Shown here piece after piece: positions 26,811 through 33,460 of a DNA stretch of 64,000 nucleotides. The stretch's first letter is position 1; the number at the start of each line of letters is the position of its first letter. The DNA comes from Chryseobacterium ginsenosidimutans. Its GTDB lineage: Bacteria; Bacteroidota; Bacteroidia; Flavobacteriales; Weeksellaceae. The translations under genes were made by a program, and so were the position numbers. The DNA lies in assembly GCF_030823405.1 (NCBI RefSeq), contig NZ_JAUSXC010000001.1, positions 3,641,001-3,705,000 of the forward strand, in the 5' to 3' direction. A model generated the notes under the pieces. The model did no database searches, was not told the DNA's origin, and saw only the letters and a program-made list of their open reading frames with translations.

Positions 26811-27080
26811 AATGTAATTTTTAAAGTTTTCTTTATTCTACGTTACTGAGATAGAGAATTTGAAGCTTCGGAACGTCCTGGATTATTTGCTAATGTAATC
26901 TAACTGACAACATATTACAGTATTTATACACAACACTTACTCTAAGGTTCAAAGCAGAAATTCTTGCTAAATTTGCCACTGTTTAGCTGACTGAGGATTT
27001 ATGCAACATCATATATCCAAAACTGCTGTTTCGCAACTTGGCTCAGTATTGTATTCATATTTTTTTATTATGTTTTAGCC

Positions 27081-27125
27081 CAAAGGTAGCCTATCAGCAA
27101 GGTATTAAATATGACATAGGTCATA
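27081..27125 (-). promoter_or_regulatory. Crp/Fnr-type box and -7 box (site 5)
   Basis: Near-perfect palindrome TATGAC-ATAG-GTCATA at 27110-27125 (AATATGAC...GTCATATT), 21 bp, then minus-strand TACCTTTG at 27081-27088. Leads leftward to Crp/Fnr paralogue 2. Confidence 0.8.
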
Positions 27126-27348
27126 TTTTAAGATCTTTTGAAGAGAGAAAACTTTCAAATGTAAAAATATCAGTTTTTATTTGATTTTCAACAACTTAAT
27201 GACATTTATAAAGAAAAAATATTAATTTTAAACTGCTTTATGACTGCAGAATGAATTATGAATTACAGATATGGGCAATAGAAACTCAACTTTTTCAAGA
27301 AAAATAAGGATCTGTAAAAAAGACTTGATAACCAGAAAGATTGATCTT

Positions 27349-27393
27349 TTTGACCTAAATCATATTCCGAAAATTATTAAATTAATATATTTG
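27349..27393 (+). promoter_or_regulatory. Crp/Fnr-type box and -7 box (site 6)
   Basis: TTTGAC-CTAA-ATCATA at 27349-27364, 21 bp, then TATATTTG at 27386-27393. Start near 27398, 43 nt before Crp/Fnr paralogue 3. Confidence 0.78.
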
Positions 27394-27440
27394 TGATAAA
27401 TATTCACATCAAGCCGGGTGAAATTGTTTAATTAAGAGTT

Positions 27441-28037
27441 ATGGTCATAAAAGAAGACTTGCTCATTATTTTTGGAGCAGAAATCATTCAATTAAAAAAA
27501 TCCGAATTACTCTTTGAAGAAAATAATTCACCTGAATATTATTTTCAAATCAAAACGGGTAGAATAAAGCTTACAAATTTTCAGACCGAAAATAGAGAGT
27601 TTATCCAGAGTATTCATAAGGATGGTGAATCTGTTGGCGAAATATTCTTATTTTCCAAATACAAATATCCTGTTAATGCTGTTTTGATGGAAGATTGCAC
27701 TATATTCAAATTAGAAAGTCCTAAGCTGTTAAAATTATTGAAGTCTAATTTTGAAATTCAGATGAAATTTCTGGATTATATAGCCGAAAGAACCTATTAC
27801 AGCTATATTTTTTTAAACAGCTTAACCTCAGAAGATGCAACGCATCAATTACTTACTTTGCTTAATCATCTGAAAAACAGCCAAAATAAATCTGAACGTT
27901 ATTCCTATAAAATCCCTTACACAAGAAAAGAGCTTGCTTTTTTAACAGGATTAAGAACCGAAACTGTCATAAGGACTTTTAAGAAAATGGAAAGCGAAAA
28001 TCTAATTAAAATAATTAAAGGAAGAGTGTATTATTAA
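27441..28037 (+). CDS. Crp/Fnr-family regulator, paralogue 3
   Basis: A 198-aa protein. N-terminal beta-roll (GRIKLTNFQTENREFIQSI, GEIFLFSKYKYPVNAVLMEDC) and C-terminal winged helix with recognition helix LRTETVIRTFKKME. Conserved Glu and Arg (E-T-x-x-R) could read the TGA core as in the FNR/CRP family. No Fe-S cysteines. Own promoter at site 6 and a terminator-like hairpin at 28050-28086. Of the five it is most like paralogue 1 by recognition helix. Confidence 0.92.
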   Translation: MVIKEDLLIIFGAEIIQLKKSELLFEENNSPEYYFQIKTGRIKLTNFQTENREFIQSIHKDGESVGEIFLFSKYKYPVNAVLMEDCTIFKLESPKLLKLLKSNFEIQMKFLDYIAERTYYSYIFLNSLTSEDATHQLLTLLNHLKNSQNKSERYSYKIPYTRKELAFLTGLRTETVIRTFKKMESENLIKIIKGRVYY

Positions 28038-28049
28038 AGAAAAAATACT

Positions 28050-28086
28050 AATAGCACTTCGTATTGTACATGTGGGCTATTTTTTC
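28050..28086 (+). terminator. Probable terminator of Crp/Fnr paralogue 3
   Basis: AATAGC ... GCTATT stem with a 20-nt loop, followed by TTTTT. The long loop makes it weaker than other terminators here. Confidence 0.45.
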
Positions 28087-28124
28087 GCCGTAAAACAAAT
28101 TAATTCACTATGATCTATTACTTC

Positions 28125-28721
28125 TCAGTACAAAATTTTTCTGTTTATAATTTTAAGAGCCTTTTCTTTTTCCAGTTTTTTTATAGCCCTTATTGCCGTT
28201 TCTACTCGCAGACCTGTAAGACAGGCCAATTGCTGCCTCGTTAAAGGAACCTGAAAAGAAAACATACATTGTTTTTGCTGGAAACTTTTTAAATAATCCA
28301 TAATCCCCTTTAGTCTTTCTTCCGGAGATTCCAGAGAATTCTTTTGAAGCATAATGTATTTGTAGTAAAGCTGATTTGACAGGCCTTTGCAAAAATCAAA
28401 ATACAGGTGAGGAGATTTTTCGAGCATATTCAAAAAATCCGCCTTATCTAATCTTAGAATGGTACAGTCTGAAATGGCAACGGCATTCATTGGATATGGC
28501 TTATCACCGAAAAGCAATAACTCGCCAAAACTTTGGCCTTTGGATAATATATTTTGGATAAATTCTTTCCCGTCCTTATTGTTATTGTTCAACTTGACCT
28601 CTCCCTGCACGATCTGATAATAATATCCTGAGATTTCTCCTTCATAAAAAATAGTTTCGTCGGTTTTATATTGTTTTAACTTTGCACCTGCAGAGTGTAA
28701 AAATTCTTCTTTAATAACCAT
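28125..28721 (-). CDS. Crp/Fnr-family regulator, paralogue 4
   Basis: A 198-aa protein with the shared frame: AGAKLKQYKTDETIFYEGE, GEVKLNNNNKDGKEFIQNIL, GELLLFGDKPYPMNAVAISDC, and recognition helix LRVETAIRAIKKLE. Cysteines C115-region (FDFCKGL) and CLTGL are not arranged like an Fe-S site. It follows paralogue 5 on the same strand with a 214-bp gap in which no promoter or terminator was recognised, so co-transcription from site 7 is likely. Confidence 0.92.
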   Translation of the reverse strand: MVIKEEFLHSAGAKLKQYKTDETIFYEGEISGYYYQIVQGEVKLNNNNKDGKEFIQNILSKGQSFGELLLFGDKPYPMNAVAISDCTILRLDKADFLNMLEKSPHLYFDFCKGLSNQLYYKYIMLQKNSLESPEERLKGIMDYLKSFQQKQCMFSFQVPLTRQQLACLTGLRVETAIRAIKKLEKEKALKIINRKILY

Positions 28722-28935
28722 AATAATTTTGTTAGCTGTTAATAAGTTTATAAATAACTCCCAATACAGGGATTATTGTGATAAAGTATAAGTAATGAAA
28801 ATAAATAAAGGGTTAGCCAGTAGAAATCAAATACTGCTGAATTTCGCTTTTGTGAAAGACATCAGTAATCTTCCTCCTGAGAAAACCCTTTTTATCACCA
28901 ATATTTGTTAAAAAATATCCTGATAAATGTTTTTT

Positions 28936-29532
28936 TTAAAAATAGATCTTCCGATCTTTAATCTTAACGATCTTTTTCTTTTCCATATTTTTAATGGTTC
29001 TGATTGCTGTTTCAACGCATAAGCCTGTGAGAGCCGCAATTTGCTGCCTTGTAAATGGTACTTTAAAAGAAAATGGAGTATGATCTTTTTTTGAATCCTT
29101 CATATAATCTATGACTCCAATTATTCTTTCAGCAGGATTCTGCGACGAGTTTGCCTGCAACATTATATACTGATAGTAAAGAAAATCTGACAATCCCTGA
29201 CATAGATTAAAATACAGATGAGGATATACATTCAGCATACTGAAAAAATTGGTCCTGTACAGTCTTATAACCGTACATTGCTCTAAAGCTACAGCATCAA
29301 CAGGATAAGGTTTGTCGATAAAAAGCAGCGACTCACCCAGACTTTCTCCTTCTGAGATTATTTTTTGGATAAGCTCTTTACCTTCCTTATTATAATTATT
29401 GAGCTTTACTTTTCCTTTCGTTAATTGATAATAATAAAGAGGAGAAGCACCATCCTGAAAGATAACATCTCCGGTATTATATTCTTTTACTTCAGCACCT
29501 GCTGAGAATAAAAACTTTTCATTGATAATCAT
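28936..29532 (-). CDS. Crp/Fnr-family regulator, paralogue 5
   Basis: A 198-aa protein: AGAEVKEYNTGDVIFQDGA, GKVKLNNYNKEGKELIQKII, GESLLFIDKPYPVDAVAL, and recognition helix LCVETAIRTIKNME, where Cys takes the Arg/Ser position. Closest to paralogue 4. A perfect inverted repeat GATTATG-ATTA-CATAATC (29560-29577) lies 28 bp upstream of the ATG and may be an operator of a related type. Site 7 lies about 490 bp upstream. Confidence 0.92.
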   Translation of the reverse strand: MIINEKFLFSAGAEVKEYNTGDVIFQDGASPLYYYQLTKGKVKLNNYNKEGKELIQKIISEGESLGESLLFIDKPYPVDAVALEQCTVIRLYRTNFFSMLNVYPHLYFNLCQGLSDFLYYQYIMLQANSSQNPAERIIGVIDYMKDSKKDHTPFSFKVPFTRQQIAALTGLCVETAIRTIKNMEKKKIVKIKDRKIYF

Positions 29533-29867
29533 ACTACTATTTTTAGATCTTTAATAATTGATTATGATTACATAATCTTTAAAATTTATTTTTTTACAGC
29601 ATACCGAGAAATGTTCATGAAAAACATTCAGAAGCGCAGCTTCTATTGAAATATAACAGGTTCGGTATTCTGAGACGAATCTGTATTGACGCTTTAGAAT
29701 AAAAAAAGGTCAATCCCGTCTTCATCAATAATGAAAACGTACTGCTAACAATTTCTATAAAATTATTTGCTGCTTTTAATGGTATCTGCACTTCAATTGC
29801 GTTTTCTCTAAAACATAGTCGAAATCGGCGCAATTGGAACTGCATCGGAACAATAATATCGCAGATA

Positions 29868-29966
29868 TTAAACCGCTGATATCTGCATGCTGGATCTTAG
29901 GATCTTTTTTTTGTAGCTGACGACAAAAAACCTATGGAATAGGGTTAGTAACTTTGCTGGTTTCAT
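29868..29966 (-). CDS. Possible micro-ORF after site 7, maybe frameshifted
   Basis: A 32-codon ORF starts 22 nt after the predicted transcription start of site 7. It begins MKPAKLLTLFHRFFVVSYKKK. Its frame breaks at a run of eight A (29903-29910 on the plus strand as T). One extra A would extend it to about 63 aa ending at 29776, with a Cys-containing tail (DPKIQHADISGL..., CSSNCADFDYV). This may be a decayed small gene or a leader peptide. No known family. Confidence 0.3.
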   Translation of the reverse strand: MKPAKLLTLFHRFFVVSYKKKILRSSMQISAV

Positions 29967-29991
29967 AATATCAATTTTGTGGTGTGTAGTA

Positions 29992-30037
29992 CAAATTTAT
30001 AAAAATCAACCTTTTAGTTTTTATGACCTCTGTCATA
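29992..30037 (-). promoter_or_regulatory. Crp/Fnr-type box and -7 box (site 7)
   Basis: Perfect palindrome TTATGAC-CTCT-GTCATAA with core 30022-30037, 22 bp, then minus-strand TAAATTTG at 29992-29999. Start near 29988. Leads leftward to the micro-ORF and Crp/Fnr paralogues 5 and 4. Confidence 0.8.
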
Positions 30038-30114
30038 AAATTAAAAAACGCATTCACAATGATGTGAATGCCAAAAACTTGTGGTATCAAAGACCGAATA
30101 TGATCTATTACTTG

Positions 30115-30789
30115 TTATTGTTTTGAGAGATATTCCTGATCTACCCAATCAAGCAAATCCTTGCTCTCTGTATTTCGCTGAAAAATCGGTTGATGAAAAT
30201 CGGCAAGCTTGTTAAGAATTCGAATAAGCTCCATTTTATCCGAATAATTAAGATTTCCTGATACGATATGGGTTGCCTTTCTAATCTTCGTCATTTGGTT
30301 TTCCAAGGCTTCCAGACCTTTATCTGTTATCTTTATAACCTTTGTTCTTTTATCCACAGAAGAACCCGTCTGCTCGATCCATCCGTGTTTTATAAGACGG
30401 TTAATAATCAAAGTTCCAATAGGTTTTTCGTGAACATTCTTTTTTATAAGCTCAATTTTAGTCATCGCTCCAAAAGCTTTGAGATTGATCAGATAAATAA
30501 AATCTTCCTGTGTAATAAAATCTGAATCGAATATTGCAGATTTAGAATACATCTTGGCATATCTGTTGAGATGAACAAGTAATGTACTTATAACACTTTC
30601 AGGCGTTCTGCCTTTTTCCTTTCCATCCCAGTAGGGCTCATCAATATGGTCATTGCTTTTATCTTGAATCTTTTGATCATAAATCCAGGCTTTAAATCCT
30701 TCAATATCTTCCGAATAAACAGTAGATTTATTATCTGATTCAAATTTTTCAAGCAGTTGAACAACATCTTTTATAATATTAAAATGCAT
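30115..30789 (-). CDS. MarR-family transcriptional regulator with N-terminal extension
   Basis: A 224-aa protein. Residues about 95-205 form a MarR-type winged helix: LINLKAFGAMTKIELIKKNVHEKPIGTLIINRLIKHGWIEQTGSSVDKRTKVIKITDKGLEAL, with the usual DKR in the wing. About 80 residues precede it, longer than most MarR proteins. Its predicted promoter (minus TACATTTG at 30815-30822) is overlapped by the inverted repeat GTATG-N6-CATAC, consistent with autorepression. It closes the row of regulators between 26 and 31 kb; targets unknown. Confidence 0.85.
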   Translation of the reverse strand: MHFNIIKDVVQLLEKFESDNKSTVYSEDIEGFKAWIYDQKIQDKSNDHIDEPYWDGKEKGRTPESVISTLLVHLNRYAKMYSKSAIFDSDFITQEDFIYLINLKAFGAMTKIELIKKNVHEKPIGTLIINRLIKHGWIEQTGSSVDKRTKVIKITDKGLEALENQMTKIRKATHIVSGNLNYSDKMELIRILNKLADFHQPIFQRNTESKDLLDWVDQEYLSKQ

Positions 30790-30814
30790 GGCTTAAATTT
30801 ATTAAAACAGACCC

Positions 30815-30835
30815 CAAATGTATGCAATATCATAC
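30815..30835 (-). promoter_or_regulatory. Promoter and likely operator of the MarR-family gene
   Basis: Minus-strand -7 box TACATTTG (30815-30822) overlaps an inverted repeat GTATG-CAATAT-CATAC (30820-30835). A repressor bound here would block the promoter, the usual autoregulation of MarR proteins. Confidence 0.55.
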
Positions 30836-30847
30836 TATTATCAAAAA

Positions 30848-30873
30848 TCCTTTTCTGATAAATCAGAAAAGGA
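30848..30873 (-). terminator. Perfect inverted repeat, possible leftward terminator
   Basis: TCCTTTTCTGA-TAAA-TCAGAAAAGGA, 11-bp perfect stem, followed by TTTTTGA on the minus strand. It lies upstream of the MarR promoter and could insulate it from leftward transcription. Confidence 0.5.
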
Positions 30874-31030
30874 TACACACCACCTAAGAGCTATTATGTG
30901 AACTTAGGATTAATATTAGGTTATAAATATATAAAATAAAAATAAAAAAGTTCAATAATGGATTATTAATTTAAAAAAATTCTGTAATAATACCACATGA
31001 AAAAAGTTTTAGAAATTTACAACAAAAAAA

Positions 31031-31052
31031 GGCTTTCCAAAATAGGAAAGCC
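31031..31052 (-). terminator. Intrinsic terminator of the leftward micro-transcript
   Basis: Stem GGCTTTCC / GGAAAGCC with a 6-nt loop, followed on the minus strand by seven T (31024-31030). No conventional gene ends here, so it marks the end of the short leftward transcript from the bidirectional site. Confidence 0.75.
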
Positions 31053-31078
31053 CGAAAATATAGGGGTCTAAAAAAGTG

Positions 31079-31156
31079 TTAAGCGAGATATTGATTCCGT
31101 TTTCTGCCTACGTATTGTAGATGTATTAGAATTATCTGAAAATGATGCTCTTTCAT
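31079..31156 (-). CDS. Candidate 25-aa micro-protein
   Basis: The ATG lies 26 nt after the predicted leftward transcription start (about 31182) of the bidirectional Crp/Fnr-type promoter, and the stop lies just before the terminator at 31031-31052. The peptide starts MKEHHFQIILIHLQYVG and ends basic (RKRNQYLA). The transcript (about 155 nt) could instead be a non-coding RNA. Confidence 0.35.
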   Translation of the reverse strand: MKEHHFQIILIHLQYVGRKRNQYLA

Positions 31157-31186
31157 ACAATATGTTAAGTATTGTATTGATACTGC

Positions 31187-31260
31187 CAAAAATATATACA
31201 TATTTGCAGTCAATATATGAGTAGAATCATAAACAGTATTTTTTACGGACATTACATTTG
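31187..31260. promoter_or_regulatory. Bidirectional Crp/Fnr-type site with two -7 boxes (site 8)
   Basis: TATGAG-TAGA-ATCATA at 31216-31231. On the right, 21 bp away, TACATTTG at 31253-31260. On the left, also 21 bp away, minus-strand TATTTTTG at 31187-31194. Both match the class II spacing, so one palindrome can serve two divergent starts (near 31182 and 31265). Confidence 0.75.
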
Positions 31261-31312
31261 TTTTTTAACATTAATAAACATTTTGTAAAATTTTCAATAA
31301 ATTTTTCCTGAT

Positions 31313-31357
31313 TATGATAAGCATCATAAAACTATAAAACGTTCCTTTTTATCTTTG
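31313..31357 (+). promoter_or_regulatory. Crp/Fnr-type box and -7 box (site 9)
   Basis: TATGAT-AAGC-ATCATA at 31313-31328, 21 bp, then TATCTTTG at 31350-31357. Start near 31362. The first thing downstream is a terminator, only about 35 nt later. Confidence 0.8.
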
Positions 31358-31361
31358 AAAA

Positions 31362-31425
31362 ATATCCTTTATCAATTTTGCACTTTATTCTCAGTAGCTC
31401 CTCTTTTCTTGAGGAGCTTTTTTTT
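31362..31425 (+). ncRNA. Candidate small RNA of about 64 nt
   Basis: Bounded by the start predicted for site 9 and the intrinsic terminator at 31396-31425. It contains no ATG and thus no ordinary ORF. A longer form of about 160 nt could start at the rightward promoter of site 8 (about 31265). The unpaired 5' part is AU-rich, as in base-pairing regulatory RNAs. No known family recognised. Confidence 0.45.
31396..31425 (+). terminator. Strong intrinsic terminator between two Crp/Fnr-type promoters
   Basis: Perfect stem AGCTCCTC / GAGGAGCT with a 7-nt loop, then seven T. It ends before site 10 and the lipoprotein gene at 31501, so it closes a transcript that has no conventional gene. Confidence 0.85.
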
Positions 31426-31433
31426 ATAATAAT

Positions 31434-31478
31434 TGTGATTCCCATCATAAAATTTTCATTTTTCGATTATTAAGTTTG
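31434..31478 (+). promoter_or_regulatory. Crp/Fnr-type box and -7 box (site 10)
   Basis: TGTGAT-TCCC-ATCATA at 31434-31449, 21 bp, then TAAGTTTG at 31471-31478. Start near 31483, 18 nt before the lipoprotein ATG at 31501. Confidence 0.8.
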
Positions 31479-31500
31479 GTATAATCAAATCCAAATTATT

Positions 31501-31698
31501 ATGAAATTAGCACTATCTGTATTTTTATTATACATTTTATCAGCATGTACAAAATCTGAAACCCAATACATTAATCAGGACAATAAAAAAGAAACGGTAA
31601 ACAACAAGGCTTCTGATACGATACAGACGCTGAATGAAATATCAGATACCATGAAGCTGGGAAAAGACAGTGCCAATGTAAAAACCGATAACGAATAA
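31501..31698 (+). CDS. Small lipoprotein heading the cyanophycinase operon
   Basis: A 65-aa protein with a lipoprotein signal (LSVFLLYILSAC; Cys at about 16) and a polar Lys/Asp/Asn/Thr-rich remainder without motif. It ends 6 nt before the pseudo-cyanophycinase and shares its promoter (site 10). One of four small lipoproteins placed right after Crp/Fnr-type sites in this island. Confidence 0.75.
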   Translation: MKLALSVFLLYILSACTKSETQYINQDNKKETVNNKASDTIQTLNEISDTMKLGKDSANVKTDNE

Positions 31699-31704
31699 CT
31701 ATTT

Positions 31705-32529
31705 ATGACTCCAAAAGGCAGAATCATTATCATTCGTAGTACCGATACAGATACTACCGATGAAGCAGAACACCGATCGGCATCACATCATTTTCCATCT
31801 AAAATTTTCGCGCTGTTATCAGAAGAAAAAAATGCCCGTATTGAAATAATAACAACATCAAAAGATTCAACAGAGAATTGTAGAAAGCCATATGCTGAAC
31901 TATTAGAAAAAGATGGTTACAGTAATATCGGTTTTATTGATATTGGAAAGCAGGATCCTGATGATTACTATTCAAGGATATCCGAGGCTAAAGTTGTTAT
32001 GTTTGATGATAATGAGCAGCAGATCTGTGAAAGATTGAAAAACTCGGCAATACTTAAGCTTTTAAACAAAAAATATCTCCACGAAGATAATTTTACCGTC
32101 GTCGGAATCAATACGGGAGCAATGTGTCTCTCAGTGTTAAATGACACAGGAACAATCAATCCAGGTCTCGGGTTTATCAACAATTGTATCATTGATACAA
32201 AATTTATGCATGGAGAAAGATGTAAAAATCTGGTAAAAGCAACTATTTACCATAATGAATGTTTAGGACTCGGACTAAAGAACGGCATGGCATTAATCAT
32301 TGAGAAAGGCTACAAAGCAATATGTTTAGGTAACAGTTCTGTGATGGTAGTGAATGCCAAAGATGTTAAAAACAAACGCTTAACAAGAGGATCTTCCGTC
32401 TATAAGAAAAACCTGAAAGGCCACATTCTCACCGAAGGATCTGTTCTTAATTTATTAAACGGAGATCTGATAAAAACCCATTTGTTTGGCCACAGCTTAA
32501 ACTTTATAAACAGAAATACAATTCAATAA
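31705..32529 (+). CDS. Cyanophycinase-like pseudoenzyme
   Basis: A 274-aa protein clearly homologous to the next gene over its whole length (MTPKGRIIII start, GLGFINNCIIDT, HILTEGSVLNLL). However, the S51-peptidase nucleophile motif GTSAG is changed to G134-I-N-T-G (Ser to Asn136), the substrate-loop FTGGDQ is FDDNEQ, and the conserved His in DTHF is Lys166 (DTKF). It should therefore be catalytically dead yet the frame is intact. It may regulate or form a heteromer with its active neighbour, which starts 22 nt downstream. Confidence 0.82.
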   Translation: MTPKGRIIIIRSTDTDTTDEAEHRSASHHFPSKIFALLSEEKNARIEIITTSKDSTENCRKPYAELLEKDGYSNIGFIDIGKQDPDDYYSRISEAKVVMFDDNEQQICERLKNSAILKLLNKKYLHEDNFTVVGINTGAMCLSVLNDTGTINPGLGFINNCIIDTKFMHGERCKNLVKATIYHNECLGLGLKNGMALIIEKGYKAICLGNSSVMVVNAKDVKNKRLTRGSSVYKKNLKGHILTEGSVLNLLNGDLIKTHLFGHSLNFINRNTIQ

Positions 32530-32551
32530 TTTTTAATTAAATATTTAAAAT

Positions 32552-33400
32552 ATGACACCCAAAGGACAATTATTAATTATAGGCGGTAAAGAAGACAAGG
32601 ACGGAAATACTCCTGACATGCAGGAAAATAATAATAATTTTTCGCCCAATGAAATTCTTAAACTTTTAGTAAAATCTAAAGACGACCGTATTGAGGTTAT
32701 CACTGTAGCAACTTCTGATCCCGAAAGTATGCGGGAAACCTACACAAAAACATTTGAAGAGATCGGATACACAAATTTCGATTTTCTGGATATCCGCGAT
32801 GATCAGATTCATACAGATTATCATCTCAAAAGAGTCCAGGCTGCTAAAACCGTTTTTTTTACAGGAGGAGATCAGAGCAAGATCTACGAAACCTTACAGC
32901 AATCTGTCTTAACGCAACTTTTAAAAGAAAAATATCAGAATGAGGAAGGTTTTATGATTGCAGGAACCAGTGCAGGAGCCATGTGCATACCGAAAATTGT
33001 GATTCTAGAAGCCGATAACGGGGAAGCTATGCTGGAACATGATATTGAGCTGAGTTCCGGGCTGGGCTTTATCGAAAACTGTATTATTGATACACATTTT
33101 GTACACCGGGCGAGATTCGGAAGACTGGCACATGCTGTCATCTTGAATCAGGAATGTTGGGGAATAGGATTAGGGGAAGATACTGCCCTCCTGATAGAAG
33201 AAGGAAGCAAAGCAATCTGCCGCGGATCGGGAATGGTATGGCTTCTTAATGCAAAGGAAATCGGTAAGACCAACACTAGAAATGTAAAAAAAGGTTCTCC
33301 CATTTATGCAGAAAATCTTAAAGTTCATATTTTAACAGATGGTTGTGAAATTAATTTCAATAACAATACATTTGAAGAACCTGATTCGGGAGAAGAATAA
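32552..33400 (+). CDS. cphB: Cyanophycinase (S51 serine peptidase)
   Basis: A 282-aa protein. Catalytic Ser140 in GTSAGA, FTGGDQ loop (103-108), and D180-T-H182-F with following R-x-R-F-G-R-L, all standard for cyanophycinase, which cuts the arginine-aspartate polymer cyanophycin into beta-Asp-Arg dipeptides. No cyanophycin synthetase is present in the window, so the true substrate could be another isoaspartyl peptide. Third gene of the operon lipoprotein-pseudoenzyme-cyanophycinase from site 10. Terminator at 33406-33433. Confidence 0.85.
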   Translation: MTPKGQLLIIGGKEDKDGNTPDMQENNNNFSPNEILKLLVKSKDDRIEVITVATSDPESMRETYTKTFEEIGYTNFDFLDIRDDQIHTDYHLKRVQAAKTVFFTGGDQSKIYETLQQSVLTQLLKEKYQNEEGFMIAGTSAGAMCIPKIVILEADNGEAMLEHDIELSSGLGFIENCIIDTHFVHRARFGRLAHAVILNQECWGIGLGEDTALLIEEGSKAICRGSGMVWLLNAKEIGKTNTRNVKKGSPIYAENLKVHILTDGCEINFNNNTFEEPDSGEE

Positions 33401-33405
33401 ACAAC

Positions 33406-33433
33406 AAAGGAGGCTAAAGTAGTCTCCTTTTTT
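33406..33433 (+). terminator. Terminator of the cyanophycinase operon
   Basis: AAAGGAG ... CTCCTTT stem with an 11-nt loop, then TTTT. Confidence 0.75.
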
Positions 33434-33460
33434 ATATTTTACCCCCTTTTGCATACATAA

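Larger units (their letters stand above)
26811..27440. other. Divergent regulatory region between Crp/Fnr paralogues 2 and 3
   Basis: 630 bp with two divergent Crp/Fnr-type promoters (sites 5 and 6, 239 bp apart). A 19-codon ORF (26999-27058, minus) begins 18 nt after the predicted leftward transcription start and could be a leader peptide. No other coding potential. Confidence 0.5.
29533..30114. other. Intergenic region with site 7, a broken micro-ORF and an inverted repeat
   Basis: 580 bp. From right to left: site 7 promoter, a 32-codon ORF that appears to be interrupted at an A8 run, about 300 bp of unassigned DNA, and the inverted repeat GATTATG/CATAATC at 29560-29577. A 76-codon minus ORF (29615-29845) has no recognisable character and is not accepted. 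Confidence 0.5.
30790..31500. other. Intergenic cluster of promoters, hairpins and micro-transcripts
   Basis: About 710 bp without a standard gene but full of signals: MarR promoter/operator (30815-30835), a perfect hairpin (30848-30873), a leftward terminator (31031-31052), a micro-ORF (31079-31156), a bidirectional Crp/Fnr-type site (31216-31231), two more such sites (31313, 31434) and a rightward terminator (31396-31425) between them. Confidence 0.7.

Noticed and set aside
27230-27260. Additional Crp/Fnr-type site (TATGAC-TGCA-GAATGA)
   Set aside because: The right half-site does not match NTCATA and no -7 box lies at 21-22 bp.
21122-29532. Oxygen-sensing Fe-S FNR identity for the regulators
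   Set aside because: No cysteine cluster at the N-terminus or in the effector domain; only the DNA site is FNR-like.
29615-29845. 76-codon minus ORF upstream of Crp/Fnr paralogue 5
   Set aside because: Unusual composition, start lies within the tail of the alternative micro-ORF frame, no recognisable feature.
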